56,925 bases of DNA from Rhizobiaceae bacterium (GTDB taxonomy: Bacteria > Pseudomonadota > Alphaproteobacteria > Rhizobiales > Rhizobiaceae). How positions within the stretch are numbered: position 1 is the first letter of the stretch; every line of letters begins with the position of its first letter. Positions 1 through 7,978 of the stretch are shown here, in pieces. The position numbers and the translations under genes were made by a program. Location: the NCBI GenBank assembly GCA_016763155.1, contig JAESUH010000024.1, forward strand, positions 1-56,925, given 5' to 3'. The notes under the pieces are model-generated. The model was given only the letters and a program-made list of their open reading frames with translations, was not told the DNA's origin and ran no database searches.

Positions 1-468
1 ACACTGCGCGATGAAATTCCAGCGCTTTTGCCTGGACCAGAGACAGAATTGATTGCCAGCCATGCAATGATGTTTGAAGAATATATCGCGCAGAAAATTG
101 CGGCAGATGAATTCAAATTGAAATTGAAATCTCCGGCAAAGAAATTGTTATTGCATGGTCACTGTCATCAAAAATCATTTGGTATTATGTCTGATATTGA
201 AAAGACATTGGCGCTGCTTCCTGATACGCAGGTTGAAATCATCGATTCTGGGTGTTGTGGCATGGCAGGCTCTTTTGGCTATGGCGCAAAAACATATGAG
301 ACCTCGATTAAAATGGGTGAGTTGGCCTTATTTCCAGCCATTCGGAAGGATGAAGATGCGCTTGTAATTGCCGATGGCACGTCCTGTCGGCATCAAATAG
401 CCGATGGCACGGGCCGCAAGGCGCTGCATGTGGCGCGTATATTGGAATTGGCGTTAGATGGTGTATAA
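1..468 (+). CDS. FAD-linked oxidase / Fe-S protein, C-terminal fragment
   Basis: The reading frame is open from base 1, so the gene starts upstream; the first codons read TLRDEIPALLPGP and the frame stops at 468. The visible 155 residues are the C-terminal cysteine-rich (CCG) part of the large FAD-binding plus Fe-S-binding D-2-hydroxyacid dehydrogenases (D-lactate, glycolate or D-2-hydroxyglutarate type). The signs are HGHCHQKS followed by DSGCCGMAGSFGY and a late GTSCRHQI, cysteines that in this family hold or lie near an Fe-S centre. Such enzymes oxidise a 2-hydroxyacid and pass electrons to the quinone pool or an electron-transfer protein. The substrate cannot be read from this fragment. 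A GntR regulator begins 10 bp after the stop on the same strand and may be co-transcribed. Confidence 0.8.
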   Translation, partial: TLRDEIPALLPGPETELIASHAMMFEEYIAQKIAADEFKLKLKSPAKKLLLHGHCHQKSFGIMSDIEKTLALLPDTQVEIIDSGCCGMAGSFGYGAKTYETSIKMGELALFPAIRKDEDALVIADGTSCRHQIADGTGRKALHVARILELALDGV

Positions 469-477
469 AGCAGTGCT

Positions 478-1161
478 ATGAATATAGAAAATTCCATATC
501 GTCAATTTCACGCCAATCGCTTCATATCGAATTGGTTGAACGGCTACGCGACCTGATTGTCGATGGGTCATTACCGGCCGGGGGCAAAATTCCTGAACGT
601 GAATTGTGCGAGCGTTTCGAAGTATCACGAACGCCAATGCGCGAGGCATTGAAAGTACTCGCTGCAGATGGTCTGGTTTCGCTGGCACCAAACAGGGGGG
701 CGTGGGTTTCTAAAATAACGGTTGCCGAACTTGAAGAAATTTTTCCAATTATGGGTGCTTTGGAAGGGCTTTCTGGCCAGTTGGCTTGTGTCCAGATAAG
801 TGATCGACAAATAGAACAAGTTCGTGAAATTCACAACGAGATGATAGCTCACTTTGAGGCAAGGGACATGGCGTCCTATTTCCGCTCCAACCAGGCTATT
901 CACGAGGCAATATTAGAGGCAGCAGACAATCCGTCTTTACGCACAATGTACCGTGCACTCGCGGCGCGTATTCGCCGGGCACGTTATCTGGCCAATATGA
1001 CCGACGAGCGCTGGGCTGAAGCGGTAGACGAGCACAAACAAATTTTGCAGGCGCTCGAAGCTCGTGAAGGCGAAAAACTAGCAATAATTTTACGAGCACA
1101 TTTACAAAGCAAGTTCGATACGGTTCTTCAATGGCTGGCAGACGAAGAAGCAAATTCATAA
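478..1161 (+). CDS. GntR-family regulator, FCD (FadR-C) type
   Basis: This 227-residue protein has an N-terminal winged helix (about residues 15-80; LRDLIVDGSLPAGGKIPE and ERFEVSRTPMREALKVL are the classic GntR helix-turn-helix) and an all-helical FCD ligand domain (about 90-215). The FCD metal/ligand pocket is suggested by the H in SNQAIHEAI, by AADNPSLRTMYRAL and by DEHKQILQAL. FCD regulators usually repress catabolic genes and are released by an organic-acid metabolite. The gene follows the dehydrogenase fragment by 10 bp, so it probably regulates that hydroxyacid pathway, though no operator could be tied to it. The start is the ATG at 478; no strong Shine-Dalgarno is visible, which fits translational coupling. 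Confidence 0.85.
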   Translation: MNIENSISSISRQSLHIELVERLRDLIVDGSLPAGGKIPERELCERFEVSRTPMREALKVLAADGLVSLAPNRGAWVSKITVAELEEIFPIMGALEGLSGQLACVQISDRQIEQVREIHNEMIAHFEARDMASYFRSNQAIHEAILEAADNPSLRTMYRALAARIRRARYLANMTDERWAEAVDEHKQILQALEAREGEKLAIILRAHLQSKFDTVLQWLADEEANS

Positions 1162-1226
1162 GAAAAATTTGAGTCTGTTTGCGCGGCTTGCAGGTTCAAC
1201 AGATGAAAAGCCCATTTCGCTAACAG

Positions 1227-1244
1227 GCGCTGTATGAACAGCGT
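1227..1244. terminator. Possible bidirectional hairpin between convergent genes
   Basis: A 7-bp stem (GCGCTGT / ACAGCGT, one G-T wobble) with an ATGA loop lies between the end of the GntR gene and the end of the convergent AraC-type gene. There is no clear T-run on either side, so it is only a weak terminator candidate. Confidence 0.3.
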
Positions 1245-1330
1245 CACGTTTAAACAATTCGCAAGTCTGGCTGCATAAAACAAACACGGCACCGAACCTG
1301 TTTAACGATGAGAAAACTTTGTAACAGAGC

Positions 1331-2293
1331 CTACCTTCTATTGCTTCCAGAAAATACCGTGCGGTACTGCGACGGCGTCATACCCATACTGGCGCGGAAA
1401 TCACGGCTGAAATGGGCGCTATCAGAAAACCCGGCACAAAAGGCCACTGCCGTAATTGGTGTGTCATTGTCCTTCAGAAGGTGGCAGGCTTCATGGATGC
1501 GTGCCAAACGGACAAGGCTGGAAAAACTAAGATTAATTTCATTTAGATTTCGTTGCAATGATCGCGTTGATAGACCCACACTAAGCGCCAATTCTCCAAC
1601 TTTCCATTGGCGCGCAATATCAATCATCAAGCACTGAACCATAGCTTCAATTGAAGCTTTGAGGGTTGGGCTGCATGATCCCGGTAGTGCAATCTCCAAT
1701 AGATCTGCACCCAATACCACACTCTCTATCTTAGGCGAAAATGTCTGCCACTCAATGCTCCACGCATCAGTTATCAGGGTGTCGGGTTCTTCGGGAACAA
1801 AAAAATGACCGTCCTTAAAAATCGTATATGTCTCACCGTTAAAAAGCTGCATCTCACAGCGAAGTTTCAGGCAACCGATTTCTTCCAGCAACGCGATAAT
1901 CAGGCCGCAGATTAGTAGGTTTTCGGGTGTGGTCGGAGCTTTTCCGTCTGAAACGTATCGTTGGAATGAGGCAAAATTCTCACTAATCAAGTTAATCCGC
2001 AATCGGTTTTTCGAATGGGCAAAAACCTCAAATCGCTGCCATTTTTTAAACAATATTGTCGGGTTTTCTGAGCGAATTGCGGCATGCCATATCGGGTCAT
2101 AACCAACGTTTCGGATTTCTTGCCCAATTGATAACAGTGTTTCCGGCCCCGTCTCGTCCCAGACAATATCAAGAATATTGCGTTTTAAATCTACGGCGAC
2201 ATGTGCCTGTCGAACCGCATCAATGTCACTTGCACCAAGCAATTTTAAATCCGGGTGGGTTTTGTTCAACCGGGTTGTAACGAGATTGATCAT
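1331..2293 (-). CDS. AraC-family regulator with N-terminal ligand domain
   Basis: The 320-residue protein has the two-part layout of the AraC/OruR group: an N-terminal 'arabinose-binding-like' domain (PF12625 type, about residues 15-200) and a C-terminal pair of helix-turn-helices (about 220-315). The second HTH carries the family signature, with TPITAVAFCAGFSDSAHFSRDF and then MGMTPSQYR. It lies 82 bp downstream of the molybdenum hydroxylase large subunit on the same strand and is probably in that operon or controls it; this is inferred from position. The inducer is unknown. The start is the ATG at 2293; upstream sequence shows only a weak ribosome-binding site. Confidence 0.85.
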   Translation of the reverse strand: MINLVTTRLNKTHPDLKLLGASDIDAVRQAHVAVDLKRNILDIVWDETGPETLLSIGQEIRNVGYDPIWHAAIRSENPTILFKKWQRFEVFAHSKNRLRINLISENFASFQRYVSDGKAPTTPENLLICGLIIALLEEIGCLKLRCEMQLFNGETYTIFKDGHFFVPEEPDTLITDAWSIEWQTFSPKIESVVLGADLLEIALPGSCSPTLKASIEAMVQCLMIDIARQWKVGELALSVGLSTRSLQRNLNEINLSFSSLVRLARIHEACHLLKDNDTPITAVAFCAGFSDSAHFSRDFRASMGMTPSQYRTVFSGSNRR

Positions 2294-2375
2294 GCTTGAT
2301 TTGGCAAATTCGCGAATGGTGCATTCTCCTCATGTAATACCAACAATAATTGAAACTACCTCGTTTAAATAGGTC

Positions 2376-4607
2376 TCAACTCCCGGAATTCGAAAAGACG
2401 TTATCAAAATTCATCGGCAAACGCCGGACCCGTTTACCGGTCGCGGCAAATACTGCATTTGCAATTGCCGGAGCAACTGGTGCAAAGGCCGCTTCACCCA
2501 CTGCCGTGGATTGAGCATTAGTGGGATTTATTAGCGTTATAATAATTTCAGGCGATTCCCCGTGGCGAAGGATTTCATAAGTGTGGAAGTTGCGTTGTTC
2601 AACAGCCCCAGCTTCAAATGTAATCCGTTCTTTGAGTGCCATGCTGCAGCCCCAGACAATATTTCCCATGATTTGGTTTTTGACTTGATCCGGGTTGATC
2701 ACCAGGCCGCTGTCCTGAACGCACCATATCTTGTTCACCTGCAATTCGCTTGCATCGTGATCAATATGGACTTTTGCCACAATCGCTACGGCAGTCACGT
2801 TCTTATAGACACTGCAGGCAATTCCATAACCTGTATTTTTTGGTGAATGTCGTCCCCAACCGGAAATTTCAGCCACGCGGTGCAAGACGGCAGCCAATCT
2901 TTCGCTTGTTGATGGCAGGTTTTGCAATCGGAATTTTAATGGATCAATCCCGGATTTGCTGGCCAATTCATCCATCATGCTTTCGATAGCAAATGTATTG
3001 GGCGCAGAGCCAAGGCCACGCCATGCCCCGATGGGAATTGGTGTGCGAATGTCTGAATAGCGCACCTGCCGGTTTGTCATTTGATATTGTGGCAGGCTGC
3101 CCCGTGCTGTTCCCTCATCTGCCATCACCTTGTCCAGCACCCAACCGATGGCTGGAGGCACCAGACCGGTGAGAATGGGCGAGGAGACAAAATCATGCTG
3201 CCAATGGCTGATGGTTCCCTCATCGGTTACACCAGCATTGATGTGATGAGAGAAAGAAGGTTGAAAATAATTGTTCTGAAACTCGGTTTCACGATCCCAT
3301 TGCACCCGGACAGGACGGCCTGTTGCAGCCGACAGGATCGCCGCCTCTTCCGAGGCCTGACACACTATACGGCCACCAAATCCCCCACCCATACGATGGC
3401 TATGCACAATAACATCATCAACCCTTCGATCGATGGCTTTTGCCACACGTTGCTGCACAAAAAATGGGTCCTGACTGCCGCACCAGATTTCCACCTTGTT
3501 CTTTCTTACCCACGCAAGCCCGGACCTTGGTTCAATCGCCGCATGAGCTGCAAACGATGTATCGTAACGCGCAGCAACGGCGTTTTGAGACCTGAGTTTT
3601 CCAGCGCCAATATCCCCATCCGATGCCAATATGTGTTCGAACTCATCACGGGCACGAAACTCATCCACATCAAGGCTTGCATCGAGCTGATCCTGATTTA
3701 GTTCCTCAGATATTTCCCAATGCACATTGATGGCCCCGATGGCCTCAGGCAGCACCAACGGGCTATCAGCAACAATGCCGATGAAATTTTTCTCCTTGTT
3801 GATGACAACTTCAAGAACACCTGCCAGTGCTTCTGCAGCGCGAACATCAACGCTTTTTATTAGGGAACCAAATGTAGGTGGCTGAAGAACCTGACCAAAC
3901 ATCATATCCGGCAGAGACACGTCGCGAGCGTACACAGTTTGGCCCGTTACGATTGCTTCCAGTTCATGATGTTTCCAGCTTTGACCTATGGCTTGGTACT
4001 TGTCTCGGCGCAGCAATGCGTAACGCGGCAGCGCCTTGCGCGAGCTTGGGTAATCATCGGCGAATAAAACCAATGGTTCTGAAGGCACTAACGCGCCATA
4101 ACCAATTTGCCTCCCCAATGGCAGAAGAAATCCACCAAGAGAATCCTCCACCTTTTCTCGTGGTAGGCCTGCTTTTTTAGCCGCTATAGAACGAAGTTTC
4201 TCACGTAATTGCGCGGCACCAAAAGAAACTGGCTCGAAGTATTTTGCGATACCTTCACTGCCTACGGTCATTTTAAAATGTGGCACCTGATTGGTGTCAG
4301 GAAGTACGCATTCGATCTCAGACTGGCTAAGGTTTAGTTCCTCCGCCACGATCTGGCACAATCCTAGCGGTGAGCCTTGGCCCATCTCCATTCGTGGGCA
4401 GAAAAACCGTATATGGCCATCACTCAACGCCTGCACCCACGCAAATCCGTCTTCAGGCAATGGGTCATTGCGGGTTGGAAGTGCCGGTATTGCAGAACGG
4501 ATCAGCGGATAGGATAAAGCAGTAACAACCGTCACGCCAGCGGCTAGCCATCCGGATTTTTTCAAAAATCGCCGACGGCTCATGGATATAGCATCAGTTT
4601 CTAGCAT
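2376..4607 (-). CDS. Molybdopterin-binding large subunit, isoquinoline 1-oxidoreductase beta type
   Basis: This is a xanthine-oxidase-family catalytic subunit of the IorB group (about 743 residues), which hydroxylates N-heterocycles or oxidises aldehydes. A twin-arginine export signal opens the protein (SRRRFLKKSGWLAAG). Later motifs are HRMGGGFGGR and GAWRGLGSAPN at the cofactor site, and a C-terminal VGEAAFAPVAPAIANA, where the glutamate after G is the usual catalytic base. The ATG at 4607 is preferred because GAAGG lies 8 bp upstream and the resulting 14-bp overlap with the 2Fe-2S subunit is typical. A start at 4685 would overlap by 92 bp, and a second candidate ATG is at 4583. No XdhC/MobA-type chaperone or cytochrome partner is in the window, so the electron acceptor and substrate stay open. 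Confidence 0.9.
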   Translation of the reverse strand: MLETDAISMSRRRFLKKSGWLAAGVTVVTALSYPLIRSAIPALPTRNDPLPEDGFAWVQALSDGHIRFFCPRMEMGQGSPLGLCQIVAEELNLSQSEIECVLPDTNQVPHFKMTVGSEGIAKYFEPVSFGAAQLREKLRSIAAKKAGLPREKVEDSLGGFLLPLGRQIGYGALVPSEPLVLFADDYPSSRKALPRYALLRRDKYQAIGQSWKHHELEAIVTGQTVYARDVSLPDMMFGQVLQPPTFGSLIKSVDVRAAEALAGVLEVVINKEKNFIGIVADSPLVLPEAIGAINVHWEISEELNQDQLDASLDVDEFRARDEFEHILASDGDIGAGKLRSQNAVAARYDTSFAAHAAIEPRSGLAWVRKNKVEIWCGSQDPFFVQQRVAKAIDRRVDDVIVHSHRMGGGFGGRIVCQASEEAAILSAATGRPVRVQWDRETEFQNNYFQPSFSHHINAGVTDEGTISHWQHDFVSSPILTGLVPPAIGWVLDKVMADEGTARGSLPQYQMTNRQVRYSDIRTPIPIGAWRGLGSAPNTFAIESMMDELASKSGIDPLKFRLQNLPSTSERLAAVLHRVAEISGWGRHSPKNTGYGIACSVYKNVTAVAIVAKVHIDHDASELQVNKIWCVQDSGLVINPDQVKNQIMGNIVWGCSMALKERITFEAGAVEQRNFHTYEILRHGESPEIIITLINPTNAQSTAVGEAAFAPVAPAIANAVFAATGKRVRRLPMNFDNVFSNSGS

Positions 4608-5076
4608 TGATTTTACCTTCTCTTGCTGCGCGTGCAACAGCTTTTCTAATCCGTTCATAGGTTCCGCATCGGCACAAATTGCCATTCATTGCCTGTTTGA
4701 TTTCTTTATTCGAAGGGTTTGGGTTGCGATTAAGAAATGCTGCAGCAGTCATGATTTGGCCAGGCTGACAATAGCCGCACTGCGGCACGCTTTCTTCAAT
4801 CCATGCCTGTTGTACCGGATGAAATGATCCAGCCGGATCAGCCATGGCTAATCCTTCAATTGTCGTAACCGACTGGTCGCCCACTTCTTCAACCAGAACT
4901 TGGCAGGACCGGGCGGCGACATCATCAATATGTACGGTGCATGCACCACAAAGCCCCATGCCGCAGCCAAACTTTGTTCCCTTCAAACCAGCAAAGTCTC
5001 GGATAAAGTCCAACAGCGTGGCGTCCTCAAAATCTTTCGAGACGGAAATAGGTTTGCCGTTAATCTCAATGTTCAT
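4594..5076 (-). CDS. 2Fe-2S small subunit, isoquinoline 1-oxidoreductase alpha type
   Basis: The 160-residue protein has the two-domain layout of the xanthine-oxidase-family iron-sulfur subunit. The N-terminal ferredoxin-like domain shows KFGCGMGLCGACTVHIDD plus a later C in AARSCQVLV. The C-terminal helical domain binds the second cluster through QCGYCQPGQIM and NGNLCRCGTYERI. It passes electrons from the molybdenum site of the downstream large subunit, with which it overlaps by 14 bp, to an external acceptor. All eight expected cysteines are present. The protein lacks its own export signal, so it is probably co-exported with the Tat-tagged large subunit. Confidence 0.93.
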   Translation of the reverse strand: MNIEINGKPISVSKDFEDATLLDFIRDFAGLKGTKFGCGMGLCGACTVHIDDVAARSCQVLVEEVGDQSVTTIEGLAMADPAGSFHPVQQAWIEESVPQCGYCQPGQIMTAAAFLNRNPNPSNKEIKQAMNGNLCRCGTYERIRKAVARAAREGKINARN

Positions 5077-5697
5077 ACTGCCTCCTGATCTGATAATTCA
5101 CACTACGGAGGAAGTGCTGCCAACAATATGATAATCACGCCAAATATGCGCATCGGAAAAGTAATCACCACACATGCCTGCTGGGGCAAAAGTGGTGCGG
5201 CTCCCTGTTCAAAATATAGAAAAATTCAGTAGTTTATTTAGGGGGCGGAGCGATTATTTGGCGTATCACTATGGTGATTAAGAAAATAGTAATCACTCTC
5301 CTTAGAGACATTCAGCTAAGGTTTCATCCTAGCGACGCCAGTAGGGCCCCTGACGGTATTGAGTTTTGGGAGTTGTCTAACTTGCAACAAAGATAGGACG
5401 GCTATAACCAAAACACGATATTAGTGTTGTGTTGCCAATCATGCCACGTGTGCTGCGGCCTCGACGTAGATGCCGCCAATTTGTTCAGATATTGCATCGG
5501 CAGAAACAGCGGCGGAAAAACCGCTAGCCCCAAGGCAAGACAACAAAATTTTAGAAATTGCAGAATTGGTAACGGTGGGAAATCTAAGTTCATAGCCTGT
5601 TTCTCATTTTCTCAAAGTTTGAGAATCCAACAAGCCGTGAAAATCTACGGCAAACATAATAGGAGCCCGCCATTGCCAGCGAGCTCCCTGTTTTGAT
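5077..5697. other. Intergenic region with no convincing gene
   Basis: This ~620-bp gap separates the promoter side of the molybdenum hydroxylase operon from the end of the copper operon. It holds a 17-bp palindrome (5609-5625, TTCTCAAAGTTTGAGAA) and the hairpin listed at 5662-5687. A minus-strand frame at 5402-5593 could encode a 63-residue hydrophobic peptide starting MNLDFPPLPILQFLKF, but it has no recognisable family and is not called as a gene. No promoter for the hydroxylase genes could be assigned with confidence. Confidence 0.5.
5662..5687 (-). terminator. Hairpin terminator candidate of the copper operon
   Basis: Read on the minus strand, GGAGCTCGC and GCGGGCTCC form a 9-bp stem (one G-T wobble) with an 8-base loop, just past the stop of the last copper gene. 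The following bases are only moderately T-rich, so termination efficiency is uncertain. Confidence 0.5.
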
Positions 5698-5982
5698 CTA
5701 TTTCAATTCTATAATAGTCAGCTTGCCTTTCACCCGATCAGCAATAAACTCAATTTTGTCACCGGCGCTCATTTTTTCGAGCATGGCATCGTCTACCGTA
5801 CGAAACACCATTGTCATAGCTGGCATGCCAAGATCCTTGAGCTCTTCATGAATGATGGTCACTTTATGGGATTTCATGTTGACCTTTTTCACGACACCCT
5901 TGGTGTATTCTGCGGCCATAACGGATGAGGACATCAGCGCGATTACCATTGCAACACCGATAGATTTCAAAAAATATTTCAT
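5698..5982 (-). CDS. CusF-like periplasmic copper-binding protein
   Basis: The 94-residue protein has a signal peptide ending near SSVMAAEY and a single small OB-fold domain. The copper signature of the CusF family is visible: HKVTIIHEELKDLGMPAMTMVF contains the His and the two Met residues, and the aromatic partner position follows. CusF proteins carry Cu(I)/Ag(I) in the periplasm and usually hand it to a CusCBA efflux pump. Here it is the last gene of an operon with a multicopper oxidase, a cupredoxin and a TolC-like protein, with no RND pump in sight. AAGGAAG precedes the ATG at good spacing. Confidence 0.88.
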   Translation of the reverse strand: MKYFLKSIGVAMVIALMSSSVMAAEYTKGVVKKVNMKSHKVTIIHEELKDLGMPAMTMVFRTVDDAMLEKMSAGDKIEFIADRVKGKLTIIELK

Positions 5983-6020
5983 ATTTTCTTCCTTCTTAAT
6001 CTACTAATTTTGGAGTTGAG

Positions 6021-6563
6021 TTAGTGGCTTTCAGTAACCGTAATGTCGCCCTTCATACCGGCCGCGTAATGGCCAGGAATTAGGCAGGCGAATTCAAAAG
6101 TGCCGCCATTGGTGAATTTCCAGATAATTTCTCCCTTTTTGCCAGGTTCCAAGCGTAGAGAATTTGGGTCGTCATGCTCCATCTCCGGGAACTTCTCCAT
6201 TAAGGCCTTATGTTTCATTACACCGTCACGATTATCGAGAACGAACTCGTGGTCTATCTCTCCCTTGTTTCGGATTACAAAACGAATGGTTTGTCCCTTT
6301 TTGACATCGATAATTTTTGGAGTGAAAACCATATCTCCATCGTCAGTTTCCGTCATGATTATGGTGATTTTTTTTGTAGCATTTTGTTTTTTTCCAGGCT
6401 CACCAACAGCCATCGCATCAGCATGATGGCCATCTGAATTGTCATGCCCCTCCATTACTTTTTTCATTTCGTCGTGGCCATGACCACCGGTATGGCTGCC
6501 AGATGCAAAAGCATTTCCGGCTATTAAAAACAGGCCAGTTGTAAGAATGAGTAGCTTCTTCAT
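6021..6563 (-). CDS. Cupredoxin-family periplasmic copper protein
   Basis: From the ATG at 6563 (AAGGG upstream) the protein is about 180 residues: a signal peptide (MKKLLILTTGLFLIAGNAFA), a His-rich linker (SHTGGHGHDEMKK, HDNSDGHHADAM) and a plastocyanin/azurin-like domain. The type 1 copper ligands are visible as the His in EIDHEFVLDN, the Cys and His in FACLIPGHY, and the Met in AAGMKGD. The longer open frame up to 6761 runs into the upstream oxidase gene and has no signal peptide at its end, so it is rejected. The His-rich linker suggests metal storage or delivery as well as electron transfer. It follows the multicopper oxidase by 43 bp and is probably its partner. Confidence 0.87.
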   Translation of the reverse strand: MKKLLILTTGLFLIAGNAFASGSHTGGHGHDEMKKVMEGHDNSDGHHADAMAVGEPGKKQNATKKITIIMTETDDGDMVFTPKIIDVKKGQTIRFVIRNKGEIDHEFVLDNRDGVMKHKALMEKFPEMEHDDPNSLRLEPGKKGEIIWKFTNGGTFEFACLIPGHYAAGMKGDITVTESH

Positions 6564-6606
6564 TATATTCCCTTTCTGGAATTTGGGCTCATGCCCGGTT
6601 TGGCGT

Positions 6607-7965
6607 TTAGCCATTGTCATTTGGTTTTGGGGTGATTTTTGTTTTGGCATCAGCAGCCTTTGCATGGTCAGGCAACTCACCTGTCCATTCATAGGCCTGT
6701 GTTCCGGGTGGATTTTTGTACCAACCCGGATCTGAATAATCGTCTGCTCCGATTCCTTCACGAACCTTCACCACCGAGAACATGCCGCCCATTTCAATCG
6801 GGCCATATGGTCCCCATCCGGTCATCATTGGAGTGGTATTGTCAGGGAGTTCCATCTCCATGACACCCATATCCGCCATGCCAGCCGTGCCCATTGGCAT
6901 ATATTCTGGCTGCACTTTGCGGATTTTCTTTGTGACTTCGGATTTATCGACACCAATAAACGTCGGCACGTCATGCCCCATTGCATTCATTGTGTGATGG
7001 GATTTGTGACAGTGAATTGCCCAGTCACCGAGGTGATCAGCGACAAATTCATAAGCCCGCATACCACCAACCGGAATGTCGATTGTTACCTCCGGCCAGC
7101 GGGCTTCTTTAGGAACCCAACCGCCATCAGTACAGGTAACTTCAAAATCATAACCATGCATGTGAACGGGATGGTTTGTCATGGTGAGGTTGCCGACCCG
7201 AACCCGAACGCGGTCGCCTTTGTTGACAACTAAAGGATCAATATCCGGGAATATCCGGCTGTTCCAACACCATAGATTGAAATCATTCATGGTCATGATT
7301 TTGGGAACGTAAGAACCTGGATCAATGTCGAATGCGTTCAGCATGCAAACAAAATCGCGGTCTACCGGCATGAAATTCGGGTCTTTGGGGTGCACAATAA
7401 ACATACCCATCATTCCCATTGCCATTTGCACCATTTCATCCGCGTGGGGGTGGTACATGAAGGTGCCACTTTTGGTGAGATCAAATTCATAGACAAAGGT
7501 TTTTCCCGGTGGGATTCCAGGATGGCTTAGGCCACCAACACCATCCATGCCTGATGGCAAAATTAGCCCGTGCCAGTGAACCGTCGTGTGTTCTGGAAGT
7601 TTGTTGGTAACGAATATCCGAACTCGATCTCCCTCAACTGCCTCAATAGTGGGGCCAGTTGATTGGCCGTTATAACCCCATAGGTAAGCGGTTGTGCCCT
7701 CTGCAAGTTCGCGTTCAACAGGTTCGGCTATCAGGTGAAATTCCTGCACCCCGTTATTCATGCGAAATGGCAGTGTCCAACCATTCAACGTGACAACTGG
7801 CTGATACTGTGGGCCGGTTGATGGGTGCAATGGATTTTGCGTTGCCGCAGTTTCCATAATTGCAGCTTCAGGGAGGCCCATGTTTGTTGTCTTGGACCAT
7901 GCGTTTGATGAAACCAATGCAGCACCGGCTGCACTCGCTCCAATGAGTTGACGTCTGTTTATCAT
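6607..7965 (-). CDS. Tat-exported multicopper oxidase
   Basis: The ATG at 7965 follows AAAGGA and begins a twin-arginine signal (MINRRQLIGASAAGAAL), giving about 452 residues. All four copper motifs of multicopper oxidases are present: TTVHWHGLI, MYHPHADEM, HPVHMHGYD and AIHCHKSHHTMNAM. A Met-rich stretch near the C terminus (MPMGTAGMADMGVMEM, and later MMTGWGPYGPIEMGGM) is like the Cu(I)-binding inserts of CueO/CopA cuprous oxidases. The likely role is oxidising toxic Cu(I) to Cu(II) in the periplasm with O2 as acceptor. It sits 13 bp after the TolC-like gene and is followed by cupredoxin and CusF genes. The substrate is inferred from context. Confidence 0.92.
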   Translation of the reverse strand: MINRRQLIGASAAGAALVSSNAWSKTTNMGLPEAAIMETAATQNPLHPSTGPQYQPVVTLNGWTLPFRMNNGVQEFHLIAEPVERELAEGTTAYLWGYNGQSTGPTIEAVEGDRVRIFVTNKLPEHTTVHWHGLILPSGMDGVGGLSHPGIPPGKTFVYEFDLTKSGTFMYHPHADEMVQMAMGMMGMFIVHPKDPNFMPVDRDFVCMLNAFDIDPGSYVPKIMTMNDFNLWCWNSRIFPDIDPLVVNKGDRVRVRVGNLTMTNHPVHMHGYDFEVTCTDGGWVPKEARWPEVTIDIPVGGMRAYEFVADHLGDWAIHCHKSHHTMNAMGHDVPTFIGVDKSEVTKKIRKVQPEYMPMGTAGMADMGVMEMELPDNTTPMMTGWGPYGPIEMGGMFSVVKVREGIGADDYSDPGWYKNPPGTQAYEWTGELPDHAKAADAKTKITPKPNDNG

Positions 7966-7978
7966 GTTGAAGTCCTTT

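Noticed and set aside
3081-3701. 206-codon open frame on the plus strand
   Set aside because: It is antisense to the molybdopterin subunit, whose frame has clear family motifs throughout; the antisense product has no recognisable features.
5402-5593. 63-codon hydrophobic frame before the copper operon terminator
   Set aside because: It has no ribosome-binding site, no family and no operon link; it is left as unproven.
6021-6761. 246-codon version of the cupredoxin gene
   Set aside because: The first 66 codons lie inside the multicopper oxidase gene; the ATG at 6563 gives a proper signal peptide and ribosome-binding site.
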